In this document: positions 33,452 to 42,018 of the stretch, piece after piece
Position numbering within the stretch: the first letter of the stretch is position 1
Layout: each line of letters starts with the position of its first letter
NCBI RefSeq assembly: GCF_014842915.1
Contig: NZ_JACYXI010000003.1
Coordinates: 1-64,000 of the forward strand
DNA: 64,000 bases
Source: Roseibium litorale
GTDB lineage: Bacteria; Pseudomonadota; Alphaproteobacteria; Rhizobiales; Stappiaceae
Direction: 5' to 3'
Position numbers and translations under genes: made by a program
The notes under the pieces: generated by a model
What the model saw: only the letters and a program-made list of their open reading frames with translations
The model's database searches: none
Told to the model about the DNA's origin: nothing

Positions 33452-34355
33452 TCGATTTGTCGCCATAGGCGAATGCATGGTGGAAATGGCTCCGACCGTG
33501 GAGGGCACTTATTCCATGGGCTTTGCGGGCGATACGCTGAACACCGCGTGGTATGCCCGCCGTATGTTCCCTGCCAATTGGGATGTGTCCTATCTGACCG
33601 CCGTCGGGACGGATGCGGTGTCCGACAGGATGGTTGCCTTCATGCAGGATTCCGGCATCACGACGGATCCAATTCAGCGCCGCACCGACAAGACTGTCGG
33701 CCTCTACATGATTCAGCTCACCAATGGCGAGCGCAGCTTTGCCTATTGGCGCTCCGATTCCGCTGCGCGCTGCTTGGCTGCTGACATCGCTCACGTCGAA
33801 AAGGTTCTGGCGCCGGCAAAGATCGTCTATTTCTCCGGCATCACCATCGCGGTTCTGCCAGAGGCTGACCGTACGGCCTTTCTTGCGGCGGTTGGCCGGG
33901 CACGGGCAAAGGGTGCGACTGTCGTGTTCGATCCCAACCTGCGTCCGCGTCTGTGGCCGGATGTGGTGACCATGTGCAACTCCATCATGGACGCCGCTGC
34001 GGTTTGCGACATTGCTCTTCCCTCTTACGAGGACGAGGCGTCCTATTTTGGCGACAAGACGCCGGACGATACAGCAGAGCGCTACCGCAAGGCCGGTTGC
34101 GGCCTGGTGGTTGTCAAGAACGGCCCGGAAGAAGTTGTTTGCGTGTCCGGCGAGGGCCGGACCGTTGTTCCGGTTCAGCCGGTCGCCATCGTGGTGGACA
34201 CGACCGCAGCAGGCGACAGCTTCAATGCCGGTTTCCTGGCCGCCTATTGCGAGGGTGTCGCCCTCGAACAGGCTGTGCAGGCCGGAGTGCGGCTTGCCGG
34301 TGCGGTGATCGGCGCCCGCGGCGCCCTTGTCGACCGCGCCGAGACGGCTGCCTGA
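33444..34355 (+). CDS. kdgK: 2-keto-3-deoxygluconate kinase
   Basis: 303-residue PfkB/ribokinase-fold kinase. It phosphorylates KDG to KDPG with ATP, linking all the uronate branches to Entner-Doudoroff aldolase. The N-terminal sugar motif is GECMVEMAPTVEGTYSMGFAGDT (split), and the C-terminal PfkB signature with the catalytic Asp is DTTAAGDSFNAGF (~250-262). The start GTG at 33444 overlaps the GntR stop by 8 bp, so regulator and kinase are coupled. No KDPG aldolase gene (eda) is in the window. A clear terminator follows. Confidence 0.94.
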   Translation: MTNRFVAIGECMVEMAPTVEGTYSMGFAGDTLNTAWYARRMFPANWDVSYLTAVGTDAVSDRMVAFMQDSGITTDPIQRRTDKTVGLYMIQLTNGERSFAYWRSDSAARCLAADIAHVEKVLAPAKIVYFSGITIAVLPEADRTAFLAAVGRARAKGATVVFDPNLRPRLWPDVVTMCNSIMDAAAVCDIALPSYEDEASYFGDKTPDDTAERYRKAGCGLVVVKNGPEEVVCVSGEGRTVVPVQPVAIVVDTTAAGDSFNAGFLAAYCEGVALEQAVQAGVRLAGAVIGARGALVDRAETAA

Positions 34356-34397
34356 CCTGGAATTGATCGTCCAGGGGCGGAATGATTTGTCAAATCA

Positions 34398-34434
34398 GAA
34401 GCTGGCAGGCTATGCACGTGCCAGCTTCTTTTTT
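34398..34434 (+). terminator. Intrinsic terminator after kdgK
   Basis: A 10-bp stem GAAGCTGGCA / TGCCAGCTTC with an 11-nt loop is followed by TTTTTT at 34429-34434. It is a strong rho-independent terminator. Confidence 0.88.
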
Positions 34435-34462
34435 GAATCCGCTTCTTTGAGGTCATTGCTGC

Positions 34463-35473
34463 ATGCGCACTGCTCTTGTCACCGGATCGGCCGGGTTCAT
34501 CGGATACTTTCTCTGCACGCGCCTGCTGGCAGACGGGTTCCGGGTCATCGGCCTAGATGCCATGACGGACTACTACGATGTGGCGCTGAAGCAGCGGCGG
34601 CAGCAAATGCTGCTGCAGCACGAGCATTTCACCGCCATCAATGACCGGGTCGAGACGCCGGATCTCTTGATGAACCTCTTCAGCCGGGAGCGGCCGGATG
34701 TGGTGATCCATCTGGCGGCCCAGGCGGGTGTGCGCTACTCGATTGAAAATCCGCGGTCCTATCTGGAAAGCAACATCTGCGGCACGTTCGAGCTGCTGGA
34801 AGCCGCCCGCGCCCATCCGCCGCAGCATCTGCTGGTGGCCTCAACCTCGTCGGCCTATGGCGCCAACACCGAGATGCCTTACCGGGAGACAGACAAGGCA
34901 GACCATCAGATGTCCTTCTACGCCGCCACCAAGAAGGCGACGGAGAACATGGCCCATTCCTACGCCCATCTCTTCGATCTGCCGGTGACCATGTTCCGCT
35001 TCTTTACGGTCTATGGTCCCTGGGGACGCCCGGACATGGCGCTCTTCAAATTCACCAAGGCGATCCTCGAAGGCAAGCCGATCGATGTCTACAATCATGG
35101 CGACATGAAGCGGGACTTCACCTATGTCGAAGATCTGGTCGAGGGAATCCGGCTTTTGATCGACGCGGTTCCCGTGCGTCCCGAAGACGGTGTGGTGGAA
35201 GAGGGCGACAGCCTCTCTCCCGTTGCGCCATGGCGGGTGGTGAACATCGGTAATTCCAATACGGTGCAGTTGACCGACTTCATCGGTGCCATTGAAGAAG
35301 CGACGGGCAAGCGCGCCGAACGGAACCTGATGCCGATGCAGGCGGGCGACGTTCCTGCGACATGGGCCGATGCCAATCTCCTGCAGAAGCTCACCGGATA
35401 CCGGCCCCGGACCACGGTCCAGGAAGGGGTTGGCCGGTTCGTGAAATGGTACCGGGACTACTACAGCGTCTGA
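34463..35473 (+). CDS. lspL: NAD-dependent epimerase, UDP-glucuronate 4-epimerase type
   Basis: 336-residue extended short-chain dehydrogenase. The cofactor motif is TGSAGFIG (7-14). The catalytic region has STSSAYG and YAATKK (Tyr ~153, Lys ~157). The RFFTVYGPWGRPDMALFKF block is characteristic of UDP-glucuronate 4-epimerases (LspL/CapI). These make UDP-galacturonate for cell-surface polysaccharide or LPS. The gene lies immediately after the kdgK terminator and is not obviously part of a polysaccharide locus, so its link to uronate catabolism is only positional. Confidence 0.88.
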   Translation: MRTALVTGSAGFIGYFLCTRLLADGFRVIGLDAMTDYYDVALKQRRQQMLLQHEHFTAINDRVETPDLLMNLFSRERPDVVIHLAAQAGVRYSIENPRSYLESNICGTFELLEAARAHPPQHLLVASTSSAYGANTEMPYRETDKADHQMSFYAATKKATENMAHSYAHLFDLPVTMFRFFTVYGPWGRPDMALFKFTKAILEGKPIDVYNHGDMKRDFTYVEDLVEGIRLLIDAVPVRPEDGVVEEGDSLSPVAPWRVVNIGNSNTVQLTDFIGAIEEATGKRAERNLMPMQAGDVPATWADANLLQKLTGYRPRTTVQEGVGRFVKWYRDYYSV

Positions 35474-35624
35474 GACTGTCCGGGACGGGCCTGTTTCAGG
35501 CACTTGCCCTGCGGCCTTGAGCTTCATCGAGCCGCAGGCTACTTATTCAAGTGATTGTGCGGTGCGATCCGCTCCGTGCTCACGCCTTCACAGGGTGTGT
35601 TCCGCCTCCGGCCGAAAGACACAG

Positions 35625-36803
35625 ATGCCGTATTTCATGATGCCCAAGGCCCGGCCCACAAGCCGGGAAGTGCTTGCAGATCTTGTTTCTTTCGACACTA
35701 CGAGCGGAAATTCCAATCTGCCCCTGATCGACCACGTGGAAGACTGGCTGCGTTCCTTTGGTCTTGAGCCGTGCCGTTTTCCCGATGCGACGGGCACCAA
35801 GTCCAATCTGCTTGTGACCATCGGTCCTGAGGATGTGCCGGGCTATATTCTGTCCGGGCATACGGACGTGGTGCCGGTGAAGGGCCAGGACTGGACGTCC
35901 GACCCGTTTGTGCTGCGTGAAGAAGATGGCAAGCTCTTCGGGCGCGGTGCCTGCGACATGAAGGGCTACGTGGCCTGCTGCCTGTCCAAGGTGCCCCATT
36001 TTCTGGAAGCGGATCTAAAGTCGCCATTCCATATCGCCCTTTCCTATGACGAGGAAGTCGGCTGTATCGGCGTGCGCAGCATGGTTGCGGATATGGCCGG
36101 ATGGGATTTGAAACCGCTCGGCTGTTTCGTCGGTGAGCCGACGAAGATGGATGTGATCACCGGCCACAAGGCCAAGCACAGTTTCCGGGTGACAGTAACG
36201 GGCAAGTCCGGTCACTCTTCGCTGGCGCCAAATTTCGTCAATGCCATTGAATATGCGGCGGCGCTGATCATGAAGATCCGCGAGATTGGCGAGCGTCTGG
36301 CCAAGGGCCGCCATGATGAGCTGTACGACATGCCGGTGACAACCAGTCATGTGGGGGTGATCCGGGGCGGCACCCAGCTCAACATCGTTCCGGAGCTTTG
36401 CAGCTTCGACTTCGAGTTCCGCTCCCTGCCGGAGGAAGATGCGGAGGCCCTGAATGAGGAAGTCTTCGCCTATGCCCGTGACGTTCTGGAGCCGCGCATG
36501 AAGGCGGTGGACCCGGACTGCGGAATCGGCTTCCATCTGATCTCCAGCATTCCGGGGCTTGCGACCGGGGCAGATGAGGAGATCGTGGCGCTCGCCAAGC
36601 ATCTGGCGGGCCGCAATGGCTTCTCCAAGGTTGCCTATGGCACGGAAGCCGGGTTGTTCCGCGAGATGGCGGGCATTCCGACCGTCGTCGTTGGTCCGGG
36701 AGATATTGCCCAGGCGCATACGCCGGACGAATTCGTCGAAATCAGCGAACTGGCTGCCTGCGACGCCTTCCTCAACCGCCTGATTGCGCATTGCTCGGCC
36801 TGA
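35625..36803 (+). CDS. argE: Acetylornithine deacetylase / ArgE-like M20 peptidase
   Basis: About 392 residues from ATG 35625; ATGs at 35637 and 35640 are alternatives and none has a good ribosome site. It is an M20-family zinc amidohydrolase. The first metal ligand is His79 in SGHTDVVPVKGQDW, the bridging Asp is in FGRGACDMKGYVAC, and the catalytic Glu is in SYDEEVGCIG (~143). GTEAGLFREMAGIPTVVVGPG is typical of ArgE. The dimerisation domain begins near GKSGHSSLAPNFVNAIEYAA. It probably hydrolyses N-acetylornithine or a similar N-acyl amino acid. No arginine genes adjoin it, so the substrate could differ. Confidence 0.85.
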   Translation: MPYFMMPKARPTSREVLADLVSFDTTSGNSNLPLIDHVEDWLRSFGLEPCRFPDATGTKSNLLVTIGPEDVPGYILSGHTDVVPVKGQDWTSDPFVLREEDGKLFGRGACDMKGYVACCLSKVPHFLEADLKSPFHIALSYDEEVGCIGVRSMVADMAGWDLKPLGCFVGEPTKMDVITGHKAKHSFRVTVTGKSGHSSLAPNFVNAIEYAAALIMKIREIGERLAKGRHDELYDMPVTTSHVGVIRGGTQLNIVPELCSFDFEFRSLPEEDAEALNEEVFAYARDVLEPRMKAVDPDCGIGFHLISSIPGLATGADEEIVALAKHLAGRNGFSKVAYGTEAGLFREMAGIPTVVVGPGDIAQAHTPDEFVEISELAACDAFLNRLIAHCSA

Positions 36804-36940
36804 CGGTAGCCTGACGAAAGCGATCCTCCTCATTCTTTTGGCGAGCTTCCCTTAGGTTGCGGCTGGATCCGTTCTCCTGAGCCCGTTACCTTGCGCTTCA
36901 ATGAAAGAAGTCAGGCCCGGCCGGCCAGGAGGAGAAGCTC

Positions 36941-38122
36941 ATGTCCCGTTCTGTTGTCATTGCATCCGGTGTCCGCACCGCCATCGGAGATTTTGGCGGA
37001 TCGCTCGCCAGCATTTCCCCGTGCGACATGGGAGCAGCTGTTGCCCGTGAGGCCATTGCCCGGGCGGGTTGTGAAGGCAAGGATATCCAGCAGTCGGTTT
37101 TCGGCAGCGTGATCCACACGGCGCCGGAGGACATGTATGTCAGCCGCGTCGCCGCCATGCGTGCCGGTGTTCCGGAAACCTCACCGGCGCTGACGCTCAA
37201 CCGCCTGTGTGGTTCCGGCCTTCAGGCGGTGGTGACGGCGGCAGAGCAGGTCATGCTCGGCAATGCGGATATCGTTCTGGCGGGTGGTACGGAAAGCATG
37301 AGCCGCGCGGGGCATCTCCTGACTCAAGCCCGTAACGGCCAGAAGATGGGCGATGCAGTTGTGGTCGACATGATGCTCGGTGCGCTCAACGATCCTTTCG
37401 GCAACGGCCATATGGGCATCACGGCAGAGAACGTCGCCGAGCGGGGCAAGATCGACCGGGCGGCCCAGGATGCGTTTGCTGTCGAGTCCCATCGCCGGGC
37501 AGCGCGTGCGATCGAGGCAGGCTATTTCAAGGATCAGATCCTGCCGATGATGGTGAAGAAGGGCCGGAGCGAAACGGTGTTCGACACGGATGAGCACGTG
37601 CGTCCGGGTGTAACCCTTGAGGACATGGCCAAGCTTCGCCCTGCCTTCCGCAAGGAGGGAACGGTCACCGCAGGCAACGCCAGCGGCATCAATGACGGGG
37701 CAGGTGCTGTGGTGCTGATGGCCGAAGACTTAGCGGCAGCGCGGGGCGTAAAGCCGCTAGCGCGGATCGTTGCTTATGGTCTTGGTGGTGTTGCGCCGGA
37801 AGTGATGGGCCTTGGGCCGGTTCCGGCCTCGCGCCAGGCGCTGGAGCGGGCGGGGTTGACGGTTGCCGATCTCGATGTGATCGAATCCAACGAGGCCTTT
37901 GCGGCGCAGGCCTGTGCGGTGACGCAGGACCTCGGGCTTGATCCGGCCAAGGTCAATCCGAATGGCGGCGCGGTCGCTCTCGGTCATCCGGTCGGGGCAT
38001 CGGGGACAATCATTCTGGTGAAGCTGGCCTATGAGCTTCAGCGCACCGGTGGCCGCTATGGCCTTGCCACCATGTGCATTGGCGGTGGTCAGGGCATCGC
38101 CGTCATCATCGAACGGATGTGA
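36941..38122 (+). CDS. Acetyl-CoA C-acetyltransferase (thiolase)
   Basis: 393 residues, the length of biosynthetic thiolases (PhaA/AtoB), which condense or cleave acetoacetyl-CoA. The acylated Cys is in [11 protein letters not shown] (~90), the catalytic His in GHPVGASG (~348) and the second Cys in MCIGGGQG (~378). [13 protein letters not shown] is also conserved. AGGAGGAG lies 7 nt before the ATG. There is no phaB, phaC, atoDA or other CoA-metabolism neighbour, so the role (polyhydroxybutyrate, ketone-body or fatty-acid metabolism) is not fixed. Confidence 0.93.
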   Translation: MSRSVVIASGVRTAIGDFGGSLASISPCDMGAAVAREAIARAGCEGKDIQQSVFGSVIHTAPEDMYVSRVAAMRAGVPETSPALTLNRLCGSGLQAVVTAAEQVMLGNADIVLAGGTESMSRAGHLLTQARNGQKMGDAVVVDMMLGALNDPFGNGHMGITAENVAERGKIDRAAQDAFAVESHRRAARAIEAGYFKDQILPMMVKKGRSETVFDTDEHVRPGVTLEDMAKLRPAFRKEGTVTAGNASGINDGAGAVVLMAEDLAAARGVKPLARIVAYGLGGVAPEVMGLGPVPASRQALERAGLTVADLDVIESNEAFAAQACAVTQDLGLDPAKVNPNGGAVALGHPVGASGTIILVKLAYELQRTGGRYGLATMCIGGGQGIAVIIERM

Positions 38123-38142
38123 TTGTCTTTCGTCAAATGAAG

Positions 38143-38177
38143 TACACCCCGCCGGGTGCTGATTCAGGCGGGGTGTA
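38143..38177. terminator. Bidirectional stem-loop between thiolase and galactose dehydrogenase genes
   Basis: An 11-bp perfect stem TACACCCCGCC / GGCGGGGTGTA with a 13-nt loop lies between two convergent genes. T-runs are absent, but position and strength suggest termination from both sides. Confidence 0.6.
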
Positions 38178-38213
38178 ACATGATAGTTTGCTTCAGTCCG
38201 GGCGGTACATTCT

Positions 38214-39155
38214 TCAGTCGAAGAAGGCTTCCGTCTGGAGGCGTTTGCCAAGCATGAAGGCGTCGGCGACATGAACCAGAGGTGTCAGGTCGACGTCGCT
38301 GGTGCGGGATGCCAGCAGATCGGCGAAATGGGCATAGATGCCGTCATATTCCGAGGCGAGGGCCTCGTCTGACGATACTTCTTTACCGTCAATGGTGACA
38401 GTTGCACCGCCGCCGGACAGCAGGATTGTTCCCTGGTCCGTGACAACTTCGATTTCCCACGTCTGCGTGCCGGTCTGGCGCCAGTCGAAGTCCGCCTCCA
38501 CCGTCAGGCCGTCCGCACCGTTGAGACGGATAGCAGCGGCAATCGGAGTGTCGCGGTTTTCCGGAAAAGTCAGGTCCGCAGACGAGACATGCACTGGCAC
38601 CGGCAGGATCTCGGTCATGATTGACAGGGCGTTGATACCCGGATCGAAGACGCCGAGACCGCCAGCCTCCCAGATCCACGCCTGACCCGGATGCCAGTGG
38701 CGCACGTCTTCACGCCAGGTGATGCGGGCGGACAAGGGCTTGCGGCTTGCCAGCCATGCCTTTGCACCGGCGACGCCCATGGCGTGGCGGGAATGCCAGG
38801 TCGCATAGAGCACGCAGCCGTTTTCCCTTGCGAGCCGTTCGAGCGCATGCACCTCGGCAACGCTGGCTCCCGGCGGCTTTTCAAGCAGCACATCCCGCTT
38901 GCGGGACAGCGCCAGCCTTGCCATGTCGAACCGGACCTGGGGCGGGACGCAGAGCGAGACGACCTTGATATCCGGCTCGCCGGCCAGCATCGCGTCGAGC
39001 GTTTCATACACCGGTACCTTCTGACCGGTGGCGCTGCGGCTGACGATGGCGCCAACTTCGAACGCTTCGGACTTGGTGATCGAGGGAACGTGCTGGTCTT
39101 TCGCGATCTTGCCAAGGCCGACGAGAGCGACCTTGTGAGGGGGCTTTTGAGTCAT
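38214..39155 (-). CDS. gal: Gfo/Idh/MocA oxidoreductase, D-galactose / L-arabinose 1-dehydrogenase type
   Basis: 313 residues. The N-terminal Rossmann domain has ALVGLGKIAKDQHVPSI (~9-25), and the family's catalytic Lys is in LLEKPPGASVAEV (~92-104). The C-terminal alpha/beta domain includes WHPGQAWIWEAGGLGVFDPGINAL in two adjacent parts, a feature of galactose/arabinose 1-dehydrogenases. It should oxidise the aldose to its lactone as the first step of the non-phosphorylating pathway. It is the last gene of the chvE-gguABC-dehydratase operon, 18 bp after the dehydratase gene, which agrees with the substrates ChvE binds. Confidence 0.87.
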   Translation of the reverse strand: MTQKPPHKVALVGLGKIAKDQHVPSITKSEAFEVGAIVSRSATGQKVPVYETLDAMLAGEPDIKVVSLCVPPQVRFDMARLALSRKRDVLLEKPPGASVAEVHALERLARENGCVLYATWHSRHAMGVAGAKAWLASRKPLSARITWREDVRHWHPGQAWIWEAGGLGVFDPGINALSIMTEILPVPVHVSSADLTFPENRDTPIAAAIRLNGADGLTVEADFDWRQTGTQTWEIEVVTDQGTILLSGGGATVTIDGKEVSSDEALASEYDGIYAHFADLLASRTSDVDLTPLVHVADAFMLGKRLQTEAFFD

Positions 39156-39173
39156 CTTGATTGTGTCTTGCCT

Positions 39174-40928
39174 TTAATGCGCCTCGCGGGCCACCGCATT
39201 GCCACGGCCACCGCGCAGGAAGTCGAAGTCCGCGCCTTCGTCAGCCCCCATCACATGTTGATGGTAAAGGCTCGCATAGCCGCTTTCCGGAGCCGCGACA
39301 GGCGGGGTCCATGCGGCAAGGCGCCGGTCGATTTCCTCCTGCGGGATATCGAGATGCAAGCGGCGGCGTGGCACGTCGACCTCGATCCAGTCACCGGTCT
39401 GGACGATGGCGAGCGGTCCGCCAACAGCGGCTTCCGGTGCGGTGTGCAGGATCACGGTGCCATAGGCCGTGCCGGACATGCGGGCATCGGAAATGCGGAT
39501 CATGTCCTTGATGCCCTTGCGCAGCACCTTGGGCGGCAGGCCCATGTTGCCAACTTCCGCCATGCCCGGATAGCCGCGCGGTCCGCAGTTCTTCATCACC
39601 ATGATGCAGCTCTCGTCGATGTCGAGATCTTCGTCATTGATGCGGGCCTTGTAGTCGTCGATATCCTCGAAGACGACCGCGCGGCCACGGTGCTGCATCA
39701 GGTGCTCGGATGCAGCCGACGGCTTCAGCACTGCGCCCTTGGGGGCAAGGTTGCCGCGCAGGATCGCAATGCCGCCTGATGCGGTCAGGGCCTTATCGAC
39801 CGGACGGATAACGTCTTCATTCCAGTTGCGGGCCGGAGCGATTTCTTCTGCCATGGTCCGGCCGGAGACTGTCAGGCTGTCACCATGGAGATGGTTGCCC
39901 TCCAGAAGGGACTTCAGCACCACCGGCAGGCCGCCGGCATAGAAGAACTCTTCCATCAGATATTTGCCGGAGGGCATCAGGTTCACGATGGTCGGAATGT
40001 CCCGGCCGAACTTGTCCCAATCATCGAGGGTCAGGTCGAGACCGAGGCGGCCTGCGATTGCCAGCAGGTGAACCACCGCATTGGTGGAGCCACCGATGGC
40101 CGCATTGGCGCGGATGGCATTTTCAAAGGCCTTGCGGGTCATGATTTCAGAAGGCTTCAGGTCTTCCTTCACCATATCCACGATGCGGCGGCCGGTCAGA
40201 TGGGCCATCACCCGGCGGCGGCTGTCGACAGCGGGAATGGCGGCATTGCCGGACAGGGCCATGCCGAGCGCTTCCGCCATGCAGGCCATGGAAGAGGCGG
40301 TGCCCATGGTGTTGCAGGAGCCGGGGGAGCGGGACATGGCCTGCTCGGCTTCCACGAAATCATCTGTCGTTAGCTCGCCGGACTTTACCATTTCCGAGAA
40401 CTGCCAGAGAGCGGTGCCCGAGCCGATGTCTTGATTGCGCCATTTGCCGTTCAGCATCGGGCCGCCAGTGACCACGATGGCCGGAATGTCCACGCTGGCA
40501 GCTCCCATCAGAAGCGCCGGCGTGGTCTTGTCACAGCCGACCATAAGGACTACGCCATCGAGCGGATTGCCGCGCAGGGCCTCCTCGACGCCCATGGCGC
40601 AGAGATTGCGGAACATCATGGCCGTGGGGCGAAGTGAGCTTTCGCCTGGAGAGAACACCGGAAACTCCAGCGGCAGACCGCCTGCCTCGTAGATGCCGTG
40701 CTTCACCCGCTGGGCCAGGTCGCGCAGATGCGCGTTACAGGGTGTCAGTTCGGACCAGGTGTTGCAGATGCCGATGACCGGACGGCCATCGAACAGGTCG
40801 GCGGGCAGGCCCTGGTTGCGCATCCAGGAGCGGTGATAGATCTGGTCTTTTTCCGTGCCTTCAAACCATTCCTGCGAACGCAGACGTCTGGGCCATTGGG
40901 GCAGCTTGCGCATTTTCTTCGTGTCCAT
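39174..40928 (-). CDS. L-arabinonate dehydratase (IlvD/Edd family)
   Basis: 584 residues, typical of the sugar-acid dehydratases. Three Fe-S ligands are visible: Cys55 (GICNTWSE), Cys132 (VGCDKTTPA) and Cys205 (PGSCNTMGTAS). Further motifs are AAIGGSTNAVVHLLAIAGR and the C-terminal MKNCGPRGYPGMAEVGNMGLP, followed by RISDARMSGTAYGTVI. The enzyme converts L-arabinonate (and often D-galactonate/D-fuconate) to 2-keto-3-deoxy acid. The N-terminal PQWPRRLRSQEWFEGTEKDQ region fits the arabinonate subgroup. There is little of a ribosome site at ATG 40928; an A/U-loop hairpin precedes it. Confidence 0.9.
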   Translation of the reverse strand: MDTKKMRKLPQWPRRLRSQEWFEGTEKDQIYHRSWMRNQGLPADLFDGRPVIGICNTWSELTPCNAHLRDLAQRVKHGIYEAGGLPLEFPVFSPGESSLRPTAMMFRNLCAMGVEEALRGNPLDGVVLMVGCDKTTPALLMGAASVDIPAIVVTGGPMLNGKWRNQDIGSGTALWQFSEMVKSGELTTDDFVEAEQAMSRSPGSCNTMGTASSMACMAEALGMALSGNAAIPAVDSRRRVMAHLTGRRIVDMVKEDLKPSEIMTRKAFENAIRANAAIGGSTNAVVHLLAIAGRLGLDLTLDDWDKFGRDIPTIVNLMPSGKYLMEEFFYAGGLPVVLKSLLEGNHLHGDSLTVSGRTMAEEIAPARNWNEDVIRPVDKALTASGGIAILRGNLAPKGAVLKPSAASEHLMQHRGRAVVFEDIDDYKARINDEDLDIDESCIMVMKNCGPRGYPGMAEVGNMGLPPKVLRKGIKDMIRISDARMSGTAYGTVILHTAPEAAVGGPLAIVQTGDWIEVDVPRRRLHLDIPQEEIDRRLAAWTPPVAAPESGYASLYHQHVMGADEGADFDFLRGGRGNAVAREAH

Positions 40929-40937
40929 TTGGAGTTC

Positions 40938-40987
40938 TGGAGCTTTTTTGCTCCATCTGGTCAGCCGGGCACATGTGCGTCCGGCTG
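40938..40987 (-). other. Two hairpins between gguC and the dehydratase gene
   Basis: In the 71-nt gap, CAGCCGG / CCGGCTG (40962-40968 and 40981-40987) forms the first stem after the gguC stop. TGGAGC / GCTCCA with a six-A loop in the mRNA (40938-40955) forms a second stem ending 9 nt before the dehydratase ATG. The second stem sits where a ribosome site would be expected and may tune translation of the dehydratase. Confidence 0.4.
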
Positions 40988-40999
40988 ATGGGATGCATC

Positions 41000-42001
41000 T
41001 TAAAGAGCGGTGACTTTCGTCATGGCCGCAGCTTCGCCTTCACCGGTCATTTTCAGCGGATTGCGCAGAGGCAGACCGAAGGCCGGGGCCGAGATCTCGA
41101 ACACGTCCCCATCCTGTGTGCGGATCTTGTCCGAGAAGGAGAGGGTTGCCGTGCCGAACATGTGCACATGAACGTCGCCGGGCTTGCGGAATACGTCATA
41201 TTTGAAGTGGTGGTGTTCCAGGTTGGCCAGCGAATAGGACATGTTCGCCTCGCCGGAAACGAAGGGCTTTTCCCAGAAGGTCTGGCCGTCGCGGATCAGC
41301 TTCGAGGTGCCCTCGATGTTCTGAGGCAGGTCGCCGAGCAGGATCTCCGGACCGAATGCCGCCGGGCGCAGCTTGGAATGGGCGAGATACAGATAGTTGA
41401 TCTGCTCCATCACATGGTCGGAGAACTCGTTGGCGAGCGCAAAGCCAATGCGATAGGGCGTGCCATCATCGCCGATGACGTAGATCCCGGCGATTTCCGG
41501 CTCTTCCCCACCATCGAGCGCGAAGTCGGGCGCGTTGAGCGGGGCGCCCGAAGGGACGGCGCAGTAACCGTTGCCCTTGTAGAACCACTCGGGCTGAACG
41601 CCGGGCTTGTCACCGTCAGGCTTGCCGCCTTCAAGACCCAGGCGGAACATCTTCATGGAATCGGTCAGTTCTTCCGCGTCGCCTGCCAGCTTCTGGTGCA
41701 TGGCGTTGCGGGCGGAGGCGGAGCCCAGATGGGTGAGGCCAGTGCCGGTCAGATGAAGGTGAGCCGGATCCGGCGGCAGGATCGGCAGCAGCAGCCGGCC
41801 TTCTTCGGCAGCGCGGTGCAGATCAACCGCTTCCCCGACGCCAAGGCTTGCGACCTTGGCTGCGATGGATTGGCCGGAACGGATGCAATCAAGCGCCAGA
41901 TCGTAGATGGAGGCAACGCCCTTCACCACATAGGCTTCGGTGCCCTCGCGCGCGACGACTGCGGTTGCGCCGTCCGGCATCTGGATTTGTGACAGAAGCA
42001 T
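41000..42001 (-). CDS. gguC: GguC / AraD1-family FAH-fold protein
   Basis: 333 residues from ATG 42001, with GGAGAGG 5 nt upstream. A GTG at 42022 would also overlap gguB. The C-terminal ~200 residues have the fumarylacetoacetase-like fold, with candidate metal-binding acids in AGIYVIGDDGTPYRIGFALANEFSDH. It matches GguC, the last gene of chvE-gguABC in Agrobacterium. In related sugar-acid pathways FAH-fold enzymes dehydrate or cleave 2-keto-3-deoxy acids. Placed right before an arabinonate dehydratase, GguC is a good candidate for the next step, but its reaction is not established by the sequence. Confidence 0.88.
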   Translation of the reverse strand: MLLSQIQMPDGATAVVAREGTEAYVVKGVASIYDLALDCIRSGQSIAAKVASLGVGEAVDLHRAAEEGRLLLPILPPDPAHLHLTGTGLTHLGSASARNAMHQKLAGDAEELTDSMKMFRLGLEGGKPDGDKPGVQPEWFYKGNGYCAVPSGAPLNAPDFALDGGEEPEIAGIYVIGDDGTPYRIGFALANEFSDHVMEQINYLYLAHSKLRPAAFGPEILLGDLPQNIEGTSKLIRDGQTFWEKPFVSGEANMSYSLANLEHHHFKYDVFRKPGDVHVHMFGTATLSFSDKIRTQDGDVFEISAPAFGLPLRNPLKMTGEGEAAAMTKVTAL

Positions 42002-42018
42002 TTGAACCTCTCCACCGC

